DNA of 64,000 bases from Roseinatronobacter sp. S2 (GTDB lineage: Bacteria; Pseudomonadota; Alphaproteobacteria; Rhodobacterales; Rhodobacteraceae). Below the pieces are notes generated by a model, which worked only from the letters and a program-made list of their open reading frames with translations, ran no database searches and had not been told where the DNA came from. Below, one piece after another: positions 8,031 to 16,595 of this stretch. Both the position numbers and the translations under genes were made by a program. The first letter of the stretch is position 1. The number at the start of each line of letters is the position of its first letter. The DNA is taken from positions 1,856,001 to 1,920,000 of the forward strand of contig NZ_CP121113.1 in the NCBI RefSeq assembly GCF_029581395.1, in the 5' to 3' direction.

Positions 8031-8738
8031 TTAATCGGCAGGATAAGGTGTTCCATCCCACGTTTTTTCGTTCGCAGCCACAATCAGTACAGGGCAAGAA
8101 CCCATTACACCGCGACGAACTCTCATCTGGGCTTTGTCAAATGCGGTAACTGTCGAGGTTGTAAGGTCTATCGGAAGCTTATTTGTGCGTTGCTCTACAG
8201 GCAACATTTCTTGGTAATCAGCCCATAGATGACGAGCCAATTTCAGTAATGGCAGGCGGTCTTTTGTAATTATCACGCCGGCCGATATCACCCCTGCTTC
8301 GTACCACGAGCGATATGCTGCTAGATCACGGTCCAGATTTCCGTCTTTGGCGTTCCACTCGACATCGAGAACTACTCTGTTCTTGAAATTATCGACTAGG
8401 TATCCCTCTTGGTATACTTCGGGTAGCTCTCCAATCTTTTCTGAGTCCTTTGAAAACAGAATCCCCTTGGTCGACAAGTCTAGTCGAGTCTCTTGCCAGC
8501 CTCGTTCATGAAATGCGTTGTCAATCTGTTCGGCAATATCGCCCCTGTTGCCACCGGCCCGCAACCAATACCGAGGCTCCAACCGGTACGAAGACAGAAC
8601 ACCTACAATGTCGCCCCACTCATCCGGGCATACCGCCTTCATGACAGCAGATGCAGAGTTCGTTTCCATGAAGGACCAGTGATCTCGTGCCTTGATCGGC
8701 ATTACACTAGGATCATTGTAGGTACTGGTCTCAAACAT
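8031..8738 (-). CDS. BglII/BstYI-like type II restriction endonuclease
   Basis: The 235-aa protein carries a block I associate with the BglII endonuclease family: a Lys/Arg-rich segment, then VDNFKNRVVLDVEWNAKDGNLDRDL at about residues 116-139, followed by AYRSWYEAGVISAGVIIT. Candidate metal-binding residues are Asp117, Glu127 and the x-Asn129 partner, comparable with Asp-Glu-x-Gln of BglII. It is convergent with the MT-A70 methyltransferase with a 4-base gap, an arrangement in which methylase and nuclease have separate promoters. An internal Met13 is a possible alternative start. Cleavage site is unknown. Confidence 0.8.
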   Translation of the reverse strand: MFETSTYNDPSVMPIKARDHWSFMETNSASAVMKAVCPDEWGDIVGVLSSYRLEPRYWLRAGGNRGDIAEQIDNAFHERGWQETRLDLSTKGILFSKDSEKIGELPEVYQEGYLVDNFKNRVVLDVEWNAKDGNLDRDLAAYRSWYEAGVISAGVIITKDRLPLLKLARHLWADYQEMLPVEQRTNKLPIDLTTSTVTAFDKAQMRVRRGVMGSCPVLIVAANEKTWDGTPYPAD

Positions 8739-8826
8739 TCGAAGATTCCAACGACGCCAAGAAATACCAAACTTGAAAACGCAAACTGGCTAGAAACACG
8801 GATTCCCCCCGAATTTTCATAGAATG

Positions 8827-9252
8827 TCATGCCTTGATTGGGTTAACGACAGCCAAATTATTAAATTTACTGACGAAATCTCGATCGTTCAACGTGATCA
8901 GCGCGACACCATTGGCATTAGCAACGGCACCGATCATGAAGTCAGGCAGAACGCCGTCCTTCTTGCCCGTACCTTTGCTACGTTTGTACTCCATATAGAC
9001 TTGGCCCGCTGAAAAAAGGCCTATATCATTTGCACGGAGATCAGAGATGCCAAGTTCGTCTAGCGCCAGCCGGAGTTCTTCTGCGGAATTCATGCCTGCG
9101 GAAGCCTCGGCAAAAACAACCTCGGTGATGAACACCATTCCGCTTGACTTGTATTTTTGGAATTCACGCAATACCGCAGCGTGCGCCTGTTCGTCGTCAT
9201 TGAGAAGCGCAATCAGAGCAGACGTGTCTAAACATGCTGATGTAGGTTGCAA
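8827..9252 (-). CDS. PIN-domain nuclease (VapC-like)
   Basis: The 141-aa protein has the PIN acidic set: Asp9 (CLDTSALI), Glu44 or Glu49 (TEVVFAEA), Asp104 (LPDFMIG) and Asp123/Asp125 (LNDRDF). PIN toxins are Mg-dependent RNases. The start is a TTG two bases away from the stop of the upstream gene, so translation is coupled. Instead of a short AbrB, Phd or RHH antitoxin, the partner is a 354-aa protein. It may be a toxin-antitoxin variant or the nuclease arm of a defence pair (inference). Confidence 0.82.
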   Translation of the reverse strand: MQPTSACLDTSALIALLNDDEQAHAAVLREFQKYKSSGMVFITEVVFAEASAGMNSAEELRLALDELGISDLRANDIGLFSAGQVYMEYKRSKGTGKKDGVLPDFMIGAVANANGVALITLNDRDFVSKFNNLAVVNPIKA

Positions 9253-9253
9253 G

Positions 9254-10318
9254 TCAGTCTCTCATCAGTGTCATAAGGTCAGACGAACTCATTGTAGGCT
9301 TGATGCCACGCTCGCGAATATTCGACAGGGCGCGTATCGACGCCTCTCTTACAAACATATCGACATTAAAAGCCTCCAGTTCATCATGATCGAGAAGCTC
9401 ATATGAGGCATCCAACCAATCCATCGCATTCACGACTCCTGCTGGAAGAGACTTCGGCGCTCTGGGAAGCTTTTTGTCTACCAAGCCATACGGACGAGGA
9501 TCGTTTGTCTTGCCTGAGTTGACGGCCTCAACCGAGCGTTGGAACCTGTCAGGCCCCCCGACTGATACATACATATCAAGTAGACGGCCAAGCGCGTAGG
9601 ATTTCTCGACGTTTCTTCCACCCGAGAGTAGGATGAAATCGAACTCATCAAGTGCTTCTCCGATAGAAGATTTGGTAAGTCGGCGAGCATATCGAAGAAG
9701 GCACAGCCGATCTGCCGCCAAGAACGAAGCGTTCATCCACCACCTTTCAATGGTATCCGCAACCATAGAGCCAAGACCGCCTATCTGATATAGAAAACTC
9801 AAATTCGTGCTGAGTTTCCGGGACGTCCTTGCCTTGTATCTTTCATCATCCTCTAAAAAAGCCTGGATGTCATCGGCATTCACTTTGGTTGCGTCCCATT
9901 CGTGTGTATTAGCCAACCTTTCAACGATGTATCGGTTTGACCATAGAGCAGGTCGTCGTTGATATTGTCGTGCGCCCTGCCAATTTCCTACCAACGAAAT
10001 GTTGAAAACGAAGAGCGCAAGTCTGTCGAAGTGAACCGAATGATCAAAAGATGTAGCCTGAAATACCAACTCATCGAAGGCGATCCAGTCCCCGGTTTCG
10101 TCCGAATAATTGAACAGGAAAAAATTCGCCGGGATGAAGAAATTCATCTTCTCCGCTTCCAGTCGCTCACGGAAACGTGCCCGGCTGATGTCTATGCGTT
10201 CCCCACCGAAGCCAACTCTGATGGCTCTGTGCAGCTCAGCCAATCCACGACCATCTCGCCCCCAGCCAAAATTCTTTGTGAAGCTGCCAGGGTGCCAGTC
10301 TTCTGAATAGTCCGGCAT
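9254..10318 (-). CDS. Unrecognised 354-aa protein coupled to a PIN nuclease
   Basis: The product begins MPDYSEDWHPGSFTKNFGWG and contains MNFFIPANFFLFNY, FDELVFQATSF, DRLALFVFNISLVGNW and ERWWMNASFLAADRL. It has no signal peptide, membrane segment, P-loop or obvious nuclease motif; the composition suggests a soluble, mostly alpha-helical protein. I cannot name the family, though the alternating aromatic motifs look well conserved rather than random. It is separated by one base from the PIN gene and would be the first gene of that transcript. AT content is higher than in the flanks. It may be an oversized antitoxin, a sensor, or a partner subunit. Confidence 0.75.
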   Translation of the reverse strand: MPDYSEDWHPGSFTKNFGWGRDGRGLAELHRAIRVGFGGERIDISRARFRERLEAEKMNFFIPANFFLFNYSDETGDWIAFDELVFQATSFDHSVHFDRLALFVFNISLVGNWQGARQYQRRPALWSNRYIVERLANTHEWDATKVNADDIQAFLEDDERYKARTSRKLSTNLSFLYQIGGLGSMVADTIERWWMNASFLAADRLCLLRYARRLTKSSIGEALDEFDFILLSGGRNVEKSYALGRLLDMYVSVGGPDRFQRSVEAVNSGKTNDPRPYGLVDKKLPRAPKSLPAGVVNAMDWLDASYELLDHDELEAFNVDMFVREASIRALSNIRERGIKPTMSSSDLMTLMRD

Positions 10319-10523
10319 GAAGCTCCCCGTTCCTAGCTAGTGAAGGACTGCATTAGCACTCATAAAGTGACCGTACTTCAATGTTAGTGCATTATGAGCG
10401 TTTGGTCTACCGGAATAACCATATGCCCTTATCTAGGTCAGACGGTGACTCCCGAGTCGGTTAAACCTAGCCCTCGATTGATTCCCTTTTCTCAGCTTGA
10501 TGCCGCAGCGTTGTATTTCAAAT

Positions 10524-11234
10524 TCACAGAGCACTGTTGTTTTCCGTACGAACTGTGGAATCTATCATATCCGACAGTCCTCGCAGAAGTGGTTTTAGTT
10601 CCTTTGCCGTTAGACCAGCCGGATACCTCGGCTTCATATCAACGGTTTTAAAGTACTTTGCGTTCTGGCTTGCAGACAGTCGCAGCTTTCTCAGTCGATA
10701 AATGTTTACTTGAGATCCTCCAGCATTCGCCATGCTGATGCAGCGCGTTTTGGCTTCGTTGTCGTTCAAATATGAAGCGGAAAAGTAGACGAACGAGCAA
10801 AGTGGAAGGTAGGTTCCGCTTTTGGTGGGCAATAGCTTCAACAGAACTTCGACCGTATCAGGGTTCTCTCCCCAATTGTCGACTAGCACTTGAAACGCAA
10901 AAAAACGTTCTGCCCACAGTGCTTTTGACAGGACCTTGGCGGAAAAATCCTTGAAATCAGTGCCACGAACTTCGTTCGTTCCATTACCTCGCAGGGAGTA
11001 TTGCAAGGTGCTAGGGTCTGACAATCGATTTGCCCATTTCGCTCCGCGCAGATCAGCGTAATCAAAGTTGAATTCAGAAAGGTTTGACCCCGCGAAATCA
11101 ACTCCTGCAAGCCTTGCATGTTGGAAATCAAATTGGGGGCGCAGACCGGACAGTTGAACTAAATCAGAGAACACATCGCTTACAGATTTTGAGACAGCCG
11201 AAAAGGCTGCGTGTTGGGGGTCATTCGTCTTCAA
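10524..11234 (-). CDS. Pentapeptide-repeat protein of unknown function
   Basis: I place the start at a TTG (11234) because GGAGG lies six bases before it. A TTG at 11282 has no such site. The protein has about 236 aa. Residues about 30-70 contain seven consecutive five-residue units with A(D/N/R)L or xDF centres (FDFQH ARLAG VDFAG SNLSE FNFDY ADLRG AKWAN), the pentapeptide-repeat pattern. The C-terminal two thirds are unrecognised (YFSASYLND, KYFKTVDMKPRYPAG). The first 14 bases overlap the preceding gene, so the pair is translationally coupled. Confidence 0.7.
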   Translation of the reverse strand: MKTNDPQHAAFSAVSKSVSDVFSDLVQLSGLRPQFDFQHARLAGVDFAGSNLSEFNFDYADLRGAKWANRLSDPSTLQYSLRGNGTNEVRGTDFKDFSAKVLSKALWAERFFAFQVLVDNWGENPDTVEVLLKLLPTKSGTYLPLCSFVYFSASYLNDNEAKTRCISMANAGGSQVNIYRLRKLRLSASQNAKYFKTVDMKPRYPAGLTAKELKPLLRGLSDMIDSTVRTENNSAL

Positions 11235-12027
11235 CTGAAACCTCCATAGCGGATCTCGCAAGAACGATATCTTCGTGACCAATATTGGGGGGCAATGCGA
11301 AGTTCGTGACCTGATTGGAGGCGACCGTTCGTCTAACCATCGTATTTATAACTGCCACTTTGTTCCGAGAGTGCTGCGCTCCGGTATTGTTTTGCAAAAT
11401 GTCTAAGTCTTGTCGGTTCACGGTAACAACTACTTGGACCAAACAGCTTGAGCCACGCATTGTAAGTAGGCAAAGCGGGCCAACTTCCTTCTCCCCGTCA
11501 CTTCCAATATACCTCCCATTCAAAATGTGAGGTTCCACAGGCTCAACTATCGACCATTTTCCGTTTGTTCGTGGAATGACTCGCGATACCCGCATTGACG
11601 ACTTAACAATGTGGTCATGTTCAGATTTTTTTGACCGGCGCCTCCTCCAGAAAACTGAAGCTGTTAATCGCGCAAAAATATTGGGTTTTACTTCAACTTC
11701 TATATGTCCTTGAGCTCCAGCTTCAGTTTCTATCGCGTGCCTCACGCTTTGGGTAACGTCAGCTATCATTTGGGGGTCAAGGACATATTCTCCCAGCCGC
11801 GATCCACGAATCAAATCTGCATTTGTCATTCGCAGGTGGATGGTAGCTCTTCTTGCTCGTACCCTAAAAGAAAACGCTGGGAGCTGAACTATCTCAGTGT
11901 CGAAATCTAAATCAATAGACAAGGGAATCGCCTCGGCAATTGCGCCTTGCAGCGGCCTCCACAGTTCGAGCCCGCAGAGCGTCTGTGAGCTGGCCGAATT
12001 CTCGACTATAGTATTCAGTTCAGGCAC
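11221..12027 (-). CDS. Unrecognised 268-aa protein, first gene of a coupled pair
   Basis: The protein is rich in beta-type segments, with no signal peptide or membrane helix. A basic stretch (FWRRRRSKKSEHDH, about residues 126-139) splits it. The N-terminal half has LDFDTEIVQLPAFSFRVRARRA and the C-terminal half LTMRGSSCLVQVVVTVNRQD. I recognise no domain. Its last bases overlap the start of the pentapeptide-repeat gene, which suggests the two proteins act together. Base composition is AT-richer than the chromosome, as for the neighbouring island genes. Confidence 0.65.
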   Translation of the reverse strand: MPELNTIVENSASSQTLCGLELWRPLQGAIAEAIPLSIDLDFDTEIVQLPAFSFRVRARRATIHLRMTNADLIRGSRLGEYVLDPQMIADVTQSVRHAIETEAGAQGHIEVEVKPNIFARLTASVFWRRRRSKKSEHDHIVKSSMRVSRVIPRTNGKWSIVEPVEPHILNGRYIGSDGEKEVGPLCLLTMRGSSCLVQVVVTVNRQDLDILQNNTGAQHSRNKVAVINTMVRRTVASNQVTNFALPPNIGHEDIVLARSAMEVSVEDE

Positions 12028-12475
12028 CCAGAAGCCCCGCCATTGAAAACCTCTGGCAAAAAATCTTCACACAAAAGGTCACGCGCTGACCGGAAGTATC
12101 ACTCGAAAGCAGAAGGAAGGCAACGAGTGTTTGCCAAGGCATCCGCCTTGCCGCCTCTTCCTTCATCCGGGAGACAATGTCCGCAGTTCTGATCTACCCC
12201 TTTGGTTCACTACTTGCAGCGAAATACCGGTTTCCGACCTTTATGACTTCAATGTCTCAGCATCTGGGGGTCTTAGATGGTGGATGGGTAGACACTGCTG
12301 ATCTCTTATCTCTTAGCTCAGGCCTACTGTCCGCCAACGATGCGCAGGATGCCCCACCGAGCGGGATGCTGGGACGAGAATGAGGCCTCCGGTGTAGCCA
12401 CAGGCATGTAGAGATTTGTTCTTGCGAAGCGCTATCAATAGCTCTGGGACTATCACAGTGAATTATAGCCTCAGG
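12028..12475. other. Long intergenic region between divergent operons, no gene seen
   Basis: About 450 bases separate the two-gene unknown operon (leftward) from hipBA (rightward). A 68-codon frame at 12177-12383 has no supporting ribosome site or recognisable product. Short hairpin-forming sequence is present around 12138-12160 (CAAGGC / GCCTTG). The region probably holds the promoters of both operons. Confidence 0.5.
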
Positions 12476-12496
12476 GCGATATTGCCAAAATATCGC
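12476..12496. promoter_or_regulatory. Probable HipB operator palindrome
   Basis: GCGATATT-GCCAA-AATATCGC is a perfect 8-bp inverted repeat with a 5-base spacer, ending 20 bases before the hipB ATG. Position and symmetry fit an autoregulatory operator bound by the HipB dimer. The spacer is shorter than in the E. coli hip operators, so the assignment is by position. Confidence 0.6.
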
Positions 12497-12516
12497 TCTT
12501 AAGCTATCAATGCACC

Positions 12517-12762
12517 ATGAAGAGCACCCCTACCTATCCCATTCGCAGCCTGCGACAAGCCGGGGCCGTCCTGCGCGCCCGGAGGGCTGCGTGCAAGATT
12601 AGCCAGAAGCAGCTGGGCGAGATGACGGGCACCGCACAATCCACCATTTCGGACATCGAGAACGGCGTCGTGTCGGTCAGCCTAGATGTCTATCTGCGCC
12701 TCCTCGAAGCCCTTGAAGCAGAGCTGTCTGCGACAGACCGTCTGGACAGGGAAATGATCTGA
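12517..12762 (+). CDS. hipB: HipB-type antitoxin (XRE family)
   Basis: The 81-aa protein is almost entirely an XRE helix-turn-helix (AGAVLRARRAACKISQKQLGEMTGTAQSTISDIENG), followed by LDVYLRLLEALEAEL, as in HipB. It binds DNA and neutralises HipA in type II HipBA modules. The stop is one base before the hipA ATG, so the genes are coupled. No Shine-Dalgarno sequence is evident before the ATG at 12517, which may mean a leaderless or weakly translated start. Confidence 0.88.
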   Translation: MKSTPTYPIRSLRQAGAVLRARRAACKISQKQLGEMTGTAQSTISDIENGVVSVSLDVYLRLLEALEAELSATDRLDREMI

Positions 12763-12763
12763 G

Positions 12764-14089
12764 ATGGCCCGCCTCGCCCGTGCTGGTCGCGGCACACGCC
12801 AGAACAAGACCACCGTGTGGTACGAGAGGTCGAGGGTTGGCACCCTGACGCGGGCGACCGATGGCGCCATCGGTTTCACCTATGACCCCACCTGGCTAGC
12901 GTCCGACACCGCCTTTCCGGCGGCTAGCGCCCTGCCGCTGTCCAAGGCAAAATGGCAAGGCGAGCCCGTTGTCGCGGCGTTCGACAACCTGCTCCCCGAT
13001 GCGGAGGGGGAGTTACGCGAAAAGATCGCCGCGCGGGTGGGGGCGCCGGGCAAGGATGTGTTCTCGCTGCTGTCAGTGCTGGGGCGCGACTGTGTCGGCG
13101 CGTTGCAGTTTCTGCCGGTGGATGAGGCCCCGGCAGAACAGGACATGCAGTATCGCGTCATCTCAGAAGAGGAGATGGTCGCCGATCTGAAGAACCTCAC
13201 CGCCGCCCCGCTCGCCCAAGGCGAGGATGAGGATTTCCGGATTTCCATCGCTGGGGCGCAGGAGAAGACTGCGTACCTGCATGTGGATGGCCAGTGGGCC
13301 AAGCCGCGTGGCATCACACCAACCAGCCATATCTTCAAGACTCCCATGGTCATCCTGCCTGGCCCCGCTCAGATCGATCTGAGCGACAGTGTCGAGAACG
13401 AATTATTCTGCATGACGCTTGCGCGCGAAATCGGGTTGCCCGCCGCGCATGTTGAGAAGATCACCCTACCGGGGCAGGTGGTTCTATCGGTCGAGCGCTT
13501 TGACCGGATTTGGCAGGGCGACACCCTGAAGCGCCTGCCGCAGGAGGATACCTGCCAGTCGCTGGGCTACCCCTCCGCGATGAAATACCAGAGCCTAGGT
13601 GGCCCCAGCATCGCGCAGATCATGGAGCTTTTGCGGGAATCCGACACGCCGATCCCAGACCGGGAGACCTTCTTTCGGGCGCAGATTTTCTTCTACCTAA
13701 TTGGTGCCTCGGACGGGCATGCGAAGAACTTCAGCCTGCGTCTGGGACGTCAGGGCCGCTTCAGCCTCGCGCCCCTCTATGACATCCTGAGTGTCGCACC
13801 AATCGTGCGCGCCGGACGCCTCCAACGAAAGCGCTACCGGCTCGCCATGTCGGTCGATGGCCATTATGGTGTCGACGAGATCGTGCCTCGACATTTCGAG
13901 GCGGAGGGCCGTGCGGCGGGCCTGCCCAAGGGCCGCGCGTTGGAATTGTTGCAGGACATGTCGGATCGGCTTGGTCCCGCTCTGGAGCGGACAATTGTGG
14001 CGATCAGAGCTCAGGTGCCGCATGCGGTCAGAGATCCGATAGCAACTGATGCGATGCAGCGGGCGGTACAGGTGAGAGCGTTGATCTAG
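12764..14089 (+). CDS. hipA: HipA-type serine/threonine kinase toxin
   Basis: The 441-aa product has the HipA layout: an N-terminal HipA_N region and a C-terminal kinase fold. Visible catalytic elements are the Ser161-containing loop (FRISIAGAQEKTA, equivalent to the autophosphorylated Ser150 loop of E. coli HipA), Lys192 in SHIFK, Asp317 in GASDGHAKNFS and Asp340 in LAPLYDILS. E. coli HipA phosphorylates glutamyl-tRNA synthetase and causes persistence; the substrate here is not shown by the sequence. It is coupled to hipB. The pair is more GC-rich than the neighbouring island genes, suggesting a different origin. Confidence 0.93.
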   Translation: MARLARAGRGTRQNKTTVWYERSRVGTLTRATDGAIGFTYDPTWLASDTAFPAASALPLSKAKWQGEPVVAAFDNLLPDAEGELREKIAARVGAPGKDVFSLLSVLGRDCVGALQFLPVDEAPAEQDMQYRVISEEEMVADLKNLTAAPLAQGEDEDFRISIAGAQEKTAYLHVDGQWAKPRGITPTSHIFKTPMVILPGPAQIDLSDSVENELFCMTLAREIGLPAAHVEKITLPGQVVLSVERFDRIWQGDTLKRLPQEDTCQSLGYPSAMKYQSLGGPSIAQIMELLRESDTPIPDRETFFRAQIFFYLIGASDGHAKNFSLRLGRQGRFSLAPLYDILSVAPIVRAGRLQRKRYRLAMSVDGHYGVDEIVPRHFEAEGRAAGLPKGRALELLQDMSDRLGPALERTIVAIRAQVPHAVRDPIATDAMQRAVQVRALI

Positions 14090-14200
14090 CGTTCGCCATC
14101 TGACAAATGGCTCTCGCTCACGTTTTGTCTCGGTTTTATTCTTGGTTTATCGCAGCTTTTTGTCGGCTCGCATCTGGAATTATCAGTAAACTAATGGCGC

Positions 14201-16456
14201 TCACTGATCTCTACCTTGTTCGATGGCGGCTTTCAGCTCAGAAACCGTGTCTGAGTATTCTGAACCGACTAACGCATCTAGCCGCTCAACAGTTTCTTCC
14301 CAGCCTAATAATGCGCTTACTGAAGACTTTTGAAGGGGGTAGTAGACTCTGTCGCTCATTGCCCAGCTCCGCAAGTGTTCCAACAGCTTAAGAAAACCGT
14401 CGTCACTAGTTGAAAACTCTTTAACCCAAGCCTTGGCAACTTCGGCGCCAGCCAGGTCCCTCCAGCCGAATAGATAACTAGCAACGTCTGGCAAATGGGC
14501 GATTTTGCTTTTTGTTTCCTCTTTCGCGAGGCGCTCCCGCAATTTCCCCAACAGTGCATCTAATTCTTCTTGAGAAAAGACCCAAGATTCGGGAGGGTCC
14601 GCGCGGTCACCGACTAGTCCGTGGCTCCAGATTTGAGCACGAAAAAATGTCCCAACAATCCAGTTTAGCGAAGGACATCGAACAGCCAAGTGTTCGGCTG
14701 TCAATTTGAATATCCTGACATCAATTGCTTTCAGTTTTTTCAAGCACTCCTCTACGACTCGACGTGCAATACTGTCGACGGAAACTGAAAACGGTCGTGG
14801 TTGGTTATCTGTTTCTAAAACGGTGTCCATGGCATCTGAGATGGCCACGCTCACTCCATGTGCGGTTGGTCCGTCAAGGGATTCAATTTGCGCATCGTCC
14901 AGCCGAACTAGAACATGTTCGAACCATGACTTACTAGAAGTTCTGCGTTCGCTTGCCAACCGTACCAACTCTTGTGTTAGCTTGTTGGGGTCTTCCTTCG
15001 CTAGGCTCAGGAGAGCCGAAAAATCTTTATCTGACATAACGGTCTTGGGCGGGGTGAGAGCGAAGTAGTATCGGTAGTGAATTGGGCTGCCTAGCCTTCG
15101 CAGCCCAACCATGTCGCGGACCTCCGACATGCTGGAACTGGAAAAAACTCTTTCCTTCGCAACGTCGCTCTTGATTACTCCTGGTATGAAGCGCCTCAAG
15201 CCCCAGATCGAACGTGTCGAGCCAGTTACGTCGGAAGGCAAGATGTCCAATAGTTGTTCACCCAGTCGATTCTTTTCATCGTCTCCAAGCGATGCATCGC
15301 CGGTCACCAATACAGAGCGGACCGAAAGATACTCCTCCAACCACCTGTAGAGCCGAGGGTTTCCGGTCTTTATAAGGTGAAGACGACAAATGTCGGGGAA
15401 GTAGACATCCTCAAAAACTGCCGGGTAGATGAACCGTATTCCGTTCAGCGCCAGCTTCACTTCTCTGGGAGTTCGGAGCCCTGCTCCCTCACGATCAACC
15501 GCGCTCTTTAAATCTTCAAGAATGCCGCCTTCGGCGACTTTTCCCGTGATGCCCGAAAAAATGTTGAGGGCGTCATCAAGGAATTTTTTCCGTAGATCGA
15601 ACGGCTCAGGTAACGGAATCGCGAAAGTCAGTTGTACAATCTTTTGCAGAAATAGATCACCATCTTTCAGGTTGAGTCCGTTGCTCAAAGCATGGGAAAG
15701 TATTTCGCGGTCGTAGCACATCAAATATGTGATCTTTGGAAAATCCGCTACTGACCGGACAAGTCGCACGACTTCCACGGCCTGTGCTGGCTCCAACCTA
15801 TCGAGATCATCCAAAATGACGATAAACGAGATTCCAAGCTCTGTTATCTTGCGCGAAATTTCGGCTTTTGTTTCCGCAGTGGTGGGCTGTCGCAAGGATT
15901 GATCAAGGTAGTCCGAACCAAGTTCTAAGGCGTCGCCCGCGATTTTGGCCCCTGGAACGAAGTATTCAGCAAAACGAGCAGCAGGGGCGAGAGTGCGACC
16001 AGTTTTTGTGGCGTATGAGCGCAGGACACTGCCCAGATTAGATCGCGACTTTATTGCCCTTCCCCAAATTCCTTTTTTTGGGGGGGGGAGTTTTGCTTTT
16101 TCCGCCGCCTCCACGATATCCGCAATCGGTTCGATCAGTGATGCAACTAAGTTCGAAGTGTCACCACTGAGCCACGGAGCCAAGCTGATCACATAGACAT
16201 CTTCGGCTTTGGTCTTGTTCAACTCGATTCGAAGGTAGTTCAGCAGCGTCGTCTTGCCTGAACCCCACGGACCTTCAAGCCCAACTACCATACCGCCCCC
16301 ATCAAGCGCCTTTAGTAGGACGGGTGCAAGCCGTTTTGCGATACCGAAAAATCCGAATTGGTCTTCATTCTCAGTCTCTAATGGGCGATCAGAATCTGGT
16401 TGAACAGGAGATTTCAATTTCGTGCGGCCCTCTAAGCCATATATGTGAATCGCCAA
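14201..16456 (-). CDS. KAP family P-loop NTPase
   Basis: The 751-aa protein has Walker A GPWGSGKTT at residues 62-70 and Walker B FIVILDDLDR at 211-220 followed by LEP, the signature of KAP ATPases. The region between (about 125-190) is the family's typical insert, but without a strongly hydrophobic hairpin, so membrane attachment is doubtful. The C-terminal 450 residues are unrecognised and helical. KAP NTPases are frequent in mobile islands and linked to phage defence; this one has no obvious partner gene. The only in-frame start here is a TTG at 16456 with a weak ribosome site. A G9-10 homopolymer occurs near 16080 inside the gene. Confidence 0.85.
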   Translation of the reverse strand: MAIHIYGLEGRTKLKSPVQPDSDRPLETENEDQFGFFGIAKRLAPVLLKALDGGGMVVGLEGPWGSGKTTLLNYLRIELNKTKAEDVYVISLAPWLSGDTSNLVASLIEPIADIVEAAEKAKLPPPKKGIWGRAIKSRSNLGSVLRSYATKTGRTLAPAARFAEYFVPGAKIAGDALELGSDYLDQSLRQPTTAETKAEISRKITELGISFIVILDDLDRLEPAQAVEVVRLVRSVADFPKITYLMCYDREILSHALSNGLNLKDGDLFLQKIVQLTFAIPLPEPFDLRKKFLDDALNIFSGITGKVAEGGILEDLKSAVDREGAGLRTPREVKLALNGIRFIYPAVFEDVYFPDICRLHLIKTGNPRLYRWLEEYLSVRSVLVTGDASLGDDEKNRLGEQLLDILPSDVTGSTRSIWGLRRFIPGVIKSDVAKERVFSSSSMSEVRDMVGLRRLGSPIHYRYYFALTPPKTVMSDKDFSALLSLAKEDPNKLTQELVRLASERRTSSKSWFEHVLVRLDDAQIESLDGPTAHGVSVAISDAMDTVLETDNQPRPFSVSVDSIARRVVEECLKKLKAIDVRIFKLTAEHLAVRCPSLNWIVGTFFRAQIWSHGLVGDRADPPESWVFSQEELDALLGKLRERLAKEETKSKIAHLPDVASYLFGWRDLAGAEVAKAWVKEFSTSDDGFLKLLEHLRSWAMSDRVYYPLQKSSVSALLGWEETVERLDALVGSEYSDTVSELKAAIEQGRDQ

Positions 16457-16595
16457 ACGACCAGACCATTCTCATCGATCAAGCCAACGAACGCTCAAGA
16501 ACCTCTGGAGTCGATTCACTATGCACATATTCTCACCTACAAACAGGGCTCAAAGCCGTCGCCGAGTATCTTGTGTCAGTGGCGAACACGACGGG

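Noticed and set aside
12177..12383. Possible 68-codon gene in the gap before hipB
   Set aside because: No ribosome site, no domain, and composition no different from the surrounding non-coding DNA.
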